Of a stretch of 61,289 nucleotides of DNA, positions 57,618 to 61,289 are shown in pieces (within the stretch, counting starts at the first letter, position 1; every line of letters starts with the position of its first letter). The notes beneath the pieces were generated by a model, which worked only from the letters and a program-made list of their open reading frames with translations, did no database searches and had not been told where the DNA came from. The DNA is from Phocaeicola faecium (lineage in GTDB: Bacteria; Bacteroidota; Bacteroidia; Bacteroidales; Bacteroidaceae), in the NCBI RefSeq assembly GCF_014837055.1, contig NZ_JACSPQ010000005.1, forward strand, positions 67,346 to 128,634, written 5' to 3'. A program made the translations under genes and the position numbers.

Positions 57618-57710
57618 GGAAACGCTACCGTTAGTGTTGGTCATTTCTAACGGTAGCGTTGCCCGGTTCTACCCATAGAGTTCATTGGTTCTACGGGTAG
57701 CGTTTTCGGG
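57618..57710. repeat. Four-unit intergenic array with 22-bp period (copy F)
   Basis: Cores CTACCGTTAG (57625), CTAACGGTAG (57647), CTACCCATAG (57669) and CTACGGGTAG (57691) are exactly 22 bp apart. Cores 1 and 2 are reverse complements within a perfect 14-bp inverted repeat (57621-57634, 57647-57660). Cores 3 and 4 are complementary except for one base. This is the clearest example of the class. Confidence 0.92.
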
Positions 57711-57772
57711 CTTTTCCCAAGCCGGATAAAGTTGATAAACTCTATATGGAAGAGGGCCTGTGGCTCTCTTTT

Positions 57773-58660
57773 TTATTTGTCTTTTTTCCCGAAAAGAGAA
57801 AAATGAACGTAGCGTTTCGGATGCTCTTGCAGGTCTTTCAGCAGACTGGCAGCATTGGCAGATGTAGCGTTCAGGTTATTGTAAAGCGATGAATCGTTCA
57901 TCAGTAGTCCCAGTGTATTATCTTTTCGGTTCAGTTTGGCTGTCAGCGTATGAACATTTTGCAGGGTTGAATCTATTTTGGTGAAAGTCGATGCGTAGTC
58001 AATGTCTTTCAGGTTGCCGCTGATGGTTTCTAAGTTGGCGGTGATTTTTGCAGCATTATCTGTAATTTGCGGAATATCCTCAGACATCAGTCGGTTGAGC
58101 TGTTTTCCGGCAGCATCAAGCGATGCCGTCAGCTTTTCTGCATTATGTAAAGTATTGGCTAACGCCGGATCAGAAAGCAAACGGTTCAGCGACCCCATGA
58201 TAGAGTCGAGTTTGGGAAGCATTTTCTGTATCTGAGGCAACAGGTCTTTTTCGGCAGCCCCTAAAATGCCATCGTTTGCTACTCCGGTAAGCGTGTCGCC
58301 CGGATTGTAAAAATCAGAAGAACCATGGTCTAAAAGCAAGTTCATCTTGACAGTTCCCAGCATTTCAGTAACCAGCTCAGCCTTACTTCCCGAAGGGATG
58401 CGCATGTTCTGGTCGATTTCCATACCTACCACCACGTGTCCCGGTTTGTTGTAATTGTACTGGATATCGCGTATGATACCAACTTTAAAACCGTTGGCAA
58501 ACACAGGGCTGGATTGAGATAGTCCGTTGATGTTTGTAAACTCTACATAATAATAGCTTTCAGGTTTAAACATGTTGATACCCTTCAGGTAATTGATACC
58601 GAAGAACAGAACCACCAGTGCCGTGATTCCCGTCAAACCTATTTTCATTTCTTTCTTCAT
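57773..58660 (-). CDS. MCE/MlaD-family lipid-transport protein
   Basis: A 295-residue protein with one N-terminal membrane anchor (IGLTGITALVVLFFGINYLKG) and an MCE domain (about 38-120; YYYVEFTNINGLSQSSPVFANGFKVGIIRDI). A long helical region with NLETISGNLKDI-type repeats completes it. MlaD proteins form rings that carry phospholipids between membranes. The MlaE/MlaF permease and ATPase genes are not adjacent. It follows the amidase gene by 15 bp in one operon. Confidence 0.9.
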   Translation of the reverse strand: MKKEMKIGLTGITALVVLFFGINYLKGINMFKPESYYYVEFTNINGLSQSSPVFANGFKVGIIRDIQYNYNKPGHVVVGMEIDQNMRIPSGSKAELVTEMLGTVKMNLLLDHGSSDFYNPGDTLTGVANDGILGAAEKDLLPQIQKMLPKLDSIMGSLNRLLSDPALANTLHNAEKLTASLDAAGKQLNRLMSEDIPQITDNAAKITANLETISGNLKDIDYASTFTKIDSTLQNVHTLTAKLNRKDNTLGLLMNDSSLYNNLNATSANAASLLKDLQEHPKRYVHFSLFGKKDK

Positions 58661-58675
58661 ATAATTTTTCTTTTT

Positions 58676-59827
58676 TTATTTTCGGTTGTTCTTAAATTCT
58701 TTGATGGCTTGGTTTACATCCATTTTTTGTTCGCCCCGGAATGCGATGATAAAAGCATCGCTGAATTTGCTGTCTACTTTATTGCGTTTCAATCGGAGTA
58801 TTTTGTTATAATCGGTTTCTGCTCCGTAAGTATACTTCACCAATCCGCCTTCGCGGTAATAATCTACCGGCGAAAGTCCTTTCAGTTGTCTGCTGCCTTT
58901 GGGCAAAACTTTCGAAGCGGTCAGGATTTGTATCTTAAATACGGGTCGTGAAGTAGTTGCTTCTTCTGTCACCACAGGCTGTTCGGTTTCTACCTGTCGG
59001 TCTGCTTGCTGAGGCTGTGGTACGCTTACATCTTTCCCTTTGCCTTGCTTGTAGTTAAGAAATGCTTTATAAATGCTCCGTGCCAGCGTTGAACTGCCTG
59101 CATCCGACAATAAAAAACGTTCTTCTGCCGGGTTGGTAATATATCCCAACTCTATCAGTACGCTGGGCATTGTTGTTTCGCGCAGTACGAGAAATCCGGC
59201 TTGGTGAACCCCTTTGTCCGTACGGTTTTCGGCACGGAACTGTTTCTGTACCAACTGGGCAAAATTTACGCTTTGCGCCATGTTTTTGTCTTGCAAGAAT
59301 TCAAAAATGATATAGCTTTCCGAAGAGTTTGGATTAAATCCTGCATATTGTTGCGTATAGTCATCTTCGATAAGAATAACCGAGTTTTCTTTTTTTGCCA
59401 CTTCCAGATTTTCCTGCGTCTGGTGGAGTCCCAACGTGTACGTTTCTGTTCCGCTCACTTGCGCTGTACGCGAAGCAATGGAGTTGGTATGTATCGAGAT
59501 AAACAAGTCTGCTTTAGCATTATTGGCTATTTCGGCCCTCCGGTGAAGCGGCACGAATATGTCTTTATCGCGTGTGTAAATCACCTTTGTATCGGGGCAG
59601 TTTTCTTTAATGAGCCTTCCTACTTTCAAGGCCACGCTAAGGTTGATGTTCTTTTCCCGTCCGCGTTTGCCTATGGCTCCGGGGTCATGTCCTCCATGTC
59701 CGGCATCGATGACTACGGTAAAGGTTTTGTCTGTCGGAGAAGCATACAGGCTATCCGGCTGGAGCATAGCCAAACACGCCAAGATACCTGATAACAATAT
59801 AATTATGTAGTTTCTTCTTATTCGCAT
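58676..59827 (-). CDS. N-acetylmuramoyl-L-alanine amidase (AmiC-type)
   Basis: A 383-residue periplasmic zinc amidase that cuts the peptide side chain from peptidoglycan. The signal peptide ends near DSLYA. The Amidase_3 domain (about 35-260) has the zinc-binding IDAGHGGHDPGA, the acidic residue region of RGREKNINLSVALKVG, and SIHTNS. Glu near VLIELGYITNPAEE completes the site. A Pro/Gln-rich linker leads to a C-terminal domain (residues 295-383) that resembles a SPOR-like fold. First gene of the amidase-MCE operon. Confidence 0.92.
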   Translation of the reverse strand: MRIRRNYIIILLSGILACLAMLQPDSLYASPTDKTFTVVIDAGHGGHDPGAIGKRGREKNINLSVALKVGRLIKENCPDTKVIYTRDKDIFVPLHRRAEIANNAKADLFISIHTNSIASRTAQVSGTETYTLGLHQTQENLEVAKKENSVILIEDDYTQQYAGFNPNSSESYIIFEFLQDKNMAQSVNFAQLVQKQFRAENRTDKGVHQAGFLVLRETTMPSVLIELGYITNPAEERFLLSDAGSSTLARSIYKAFLNYKQGKGKDVSVPQPQQADRQVETEQPVVTEEATTSRPVFKIQILTASKVLPKGSRQLKGLSPVDYYREGGLVKYTYGAETDYNKILRLKRNKVDSKFSDAFIIAFRGEQKMDVNQAIKEFKNNRK

Positions 59828-59843
59828 AACTTTACAATCGGGA

Positions 59844-59851
59844 CAAAGTTA
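59844..59851 (-). promoter_or_regulatory. -7 box of the amidase-MCE operon
   Basis: Minus strand TAACTTTG, 17 bp before the amidase start. No clear -33 box. Confidence 0.45.
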
Positions 59852-59956
59852 ATAGTTTTTTTGCGGATAACCGTTTTTCCGCCAAGAAAGAAAAGGATAT
59901 TCATAAATAAAAGCTATAAAAACATCGAAAAATCCTATCAAATGCTGTTTTTTGCG

Positions 59957-60055
59957 TATATTTGTTGAATATAGGATGTGGCTCGGCAGCGTAAAACTCG
60001 AAACCAGTATTTTCGGTTTTCTTCTGCGCTTGCCTTTCGCTATATTTGTTGAATA
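59957..60055 (+). promoter_or_regulatory. Two identical 15-bp promoter-like boxes before folD
   Basis: TATATTTGTTGAATA occurs at 59957-59971 and 60041-60055, 84 bp apart. Each contains TATATTTG, a full -7 match. The second is 27 bp before the folD start codon. Either two tandem promoters or a duplicated segment. The rest of the 255-bp gap holds no other feature. Confidence 0.55.
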
Positions 60056-60082
60056 ACGGATTTTATAAAAATATTTATTGTT

Positions 60083-60964
60083 ATGACATTGATTGACGGA
60101 AAAGCCGTTTCAGAACAAGTGAAGCGGGAAATAGCGGCTGAAGTCGCTGACATAGTTGCCAATGGCGGCAAGCGTCCTCATTTGGCAGCAATCCTTGTGG
60201 GACATGACGGAGGAAGTGAGACGTATGTGGCAGCAAAAGTAAAAGCATGTGAAGTTTGTGGTTTTAAGTCGACGCTGATTCGTTATGAGTCTGATGTAAC
60301 AGAAGATGAGTTGCTGGCAAAAGTGCGCGAACTGAATGCCGATGACGATGTAGACGGATTTATCGTCCAACTTCCTTTGCCGAAGCATATTTCAGAACAG
60401 AAAGTGATTGAAACCATCGACTACCGTAAAGATGTAGACGGTTTTCATCCGATAAATGTAGGCCGTATGTCCATCGGCTTGCCCTGCTACGTATCGGCCA
60501 CTCCGAACGGTATTTTGGAGTTATTGAGACGCTACAATATTGAAACTCAAGGGAAAAAATGTGTAATATTAGGTCGAAGCAATATCGTGGGCAAACCGAT
60601 GGCTGCCCTGATGATGCAGAAAGCCTATCCGGGCGATGCGACCGTTACGGTATGTCACAGCCGTAGCCGCGATTTGGTTAAGGAATGTCAGGAGGCAGAT
60701 ATATTGATAGCCGCAATGGGCCAGCCGAATTTCGTAAAGGCGGAAATGGTAAAAGAAGGTGCGGTAGTGATCGACGTAGGTACCACACGTGTGCCTGATG
60801 CCACAAAAAAATCAGGATTCAAGCTCACGGGCGATGTGAAATTTGACGAAGTTGCTCCGAAGTGTTCGTTTATCACTCCCGTACCGGGTGGGGTAGGTCC
60901 GATGACCATCGTTTCATTGATGCGCAACACCTTGCTTGCCGGAAAGAAAGCTATTTATAAGTAA
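60083..60964 (+). CDS. folD: Methylenetetrahydrofolate dehydrogenase/cyclohydrolase
   Basis: A 293-residue bifunctional enzyme for one-carbon metabolism that interconverts 5,10-methylene-THF and 10-formyl-THF with NADP. The first signature [19 protein letters not shown] holds the catalytic Y and K. QLPLPKHI and the NAD(P)-binding [14 protein letters not shown] follow, and [18 protein letters not shown] is the C-terminal signature. Complete and monocistronic. Confidence 0.95.
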   Translation: MTLIDGKAVSEQVKREIAAEVADIVANGGKRPHLAAILVGHDGGSETYVAAKVKACEVCGFKSTLIRYESDVTEDELLAKVRELNADDDVDGFIVQLPLPKHISEQKVIETIDYRKDVDGFHPINVGRMSIGLPCYVSATPNGILELLRRYNIETQGKKCVILGRSNIVGKPMAALMMQKAYPGDATVTVCHSRSRDLVKECQEADILIAAMGQPNFVKAEMVKEGAVVIDVGTTRVPDATKKSGFKLTGDVKFDEVAPKCSFITPVPGGVGPMTIVSLMRNTLLAGKKAIYK

Positions 60965-61031
60965 TAAACCTCTGTTATCGGCTTGATTTCAGATAAAATA
61001 TGCGGGTAGGCAATAAAAAACGTCTGAAAAA

Positions 61032-61062
61032 TTTGCAAAGTCGGAAGAAATGTCTACCTTTG
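61032..61062 (+). promoter_or_regulatory. Consensus promoter of the tRNA-His genes
   Basis: TTTG (61032-61035), 19 bp, TACCTTTG (61055-61062), 28 bp before the first tRNA. Identical boxes and spacing to the tRNA-Val promoter. Confidence 0.85.
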
Positions 61063-61090
61063 CAATCGCTTTTGAAAAGCAAGCTGACAT

Positions 61091-61165
61091 GGTGACTATA
61101 GTTCAGTTGGTTAGAGCGTCAGATTGTGGTTCTGAATGTCGTGGGTTCGAGTCCCACTAGTCACC
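61091..61165 (+). tRNA. tRNA-His (anticodon GTG)
   Basis: Cloverleaf with acceptor GTGACTA/TAGTCAC, an encoded extra 5' G at 61091 opposite discriminator C at 61165 (the tRNA-His identity pair), anticodon GTG in GATTGTGGTTC, and T-arm GGGTTCGAGTCCC. CCA is not encoded. Confidence 0.95.
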
Positions 61166-61215
61166 CTCCGAGAGAGGGATGCTTTGAGAAAGTTTTTTAT
61201 TATCTATATGTTCAT

Positions 61216-61289
61216 GGTGACTATAGTTCAGTTGGTTAGAGCGTCAGATTGTGGTTCTGAATGTCGTGGGTTCGAGTCCCACTAGTCAC
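61216..61289 (+). tRNA. tRNA-His (anticodon GTG), second copy, cut by the window end
   Basis: Identical to the first copy from the extra 5' G at 61216 through TAGTCAC; only the discriminator base is outside the window. Probably co-transcribed with the first copy, 50 bp upstream. Confidence 0.93.

Overview
The window is bacterial chromosome from the Bacteroidota, most likely order Bacteroidales and near Bacteroides/Phocaeicola. The evidence is a SusC/SusD pair, a Ser-type sulfatase, a LruC-domain lipoprotein, the rimP-nusA-infB-cvpA-sufBCDS gene order, and many promoters of the Bacteroides type (TTTG, 19-20 bp, TAnnTTTG). There is no rRNA, CRISPR array, transposase or prophage. Most of the sequence is core genome with small accessory insertions.

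Layout. 0.1-3.6 kb: cysK-metY sulfur assimilation, converging on a three-gene minus-strand unit (a small basic protein, a PARP-like ADP-ribosyltransferase-fold protein, and an orphan LuxR-type response regulator). 3.8-4.1 kb: three tRNA-Val genes. 4.5-12 kb: trpS, carB without carA, a GT32 glycosyltransferase and a large LruC/DUF4114-like lipoprotein. 12.5-13.2 kb: a HigBA-type toxin-antitoxin pair. 13.3-23.4 kb: a long minus-strand operon running from ribosome maturation and transcription/translation factors (rimP, nusA, infB) through cvpA into Fe-S assembly (sufBCDS). 23.8-26.2 kb: an orphan sulfatase and nadK. 26.3-32.4 kb: pdxJ-exbB-exbD-tonB-DJ-1-ispD-recG. 32.5-42.4 kb: menA, a thioredoxin-fold lipoprotein-like protein, a phosphoesterase, lemA-TPM, lepA, an AspT-type transporter and a nitroreductase. 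42.5-49.6 kb: a probable phosphate-scavenging neighbourhood (purple acid phosphatase-like enzyme, TonB receptor with a beta-helix lipoprotein, histidine acid phosphatase). 50-57.5 kb: a polysaccharide-utilisation locus (SusC, SusD, and a GH105-DUF2264 fusion). 57.8-61.3 kb: an MCE protein, an amidase, folD and two tRNA-His genes.

The most unusual signal lies between the genes. Six intergenic regions carry an array of about 93 bp with the same architecture: four 10-bp cores placed exactly 22 bp apart, 12-bp linkers with GTT at fixed places, and AAAACG/CGTTTT-like ends. Cores (for example CTACCGTTAG or CTACCCATAG) differ from unit to unit and often occur as a sequence and its reverse complement, but the 22-bp register never changes. 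All six arrays point the same way on the plus strand whatever the direction of their neighbours. A seventh array with the same 10+12 geometry but a different, palindromic core lies upstream of the tRNA-Val genes, and a decayed copy may lie before the sulfatase. I do not recognise this as a named repeat family.

Starts were chosen from family length, ATG/GTG position and promoter placement; several differ from the longest possible reading frame. Function calls come from reading motifs by eye, with no database search.
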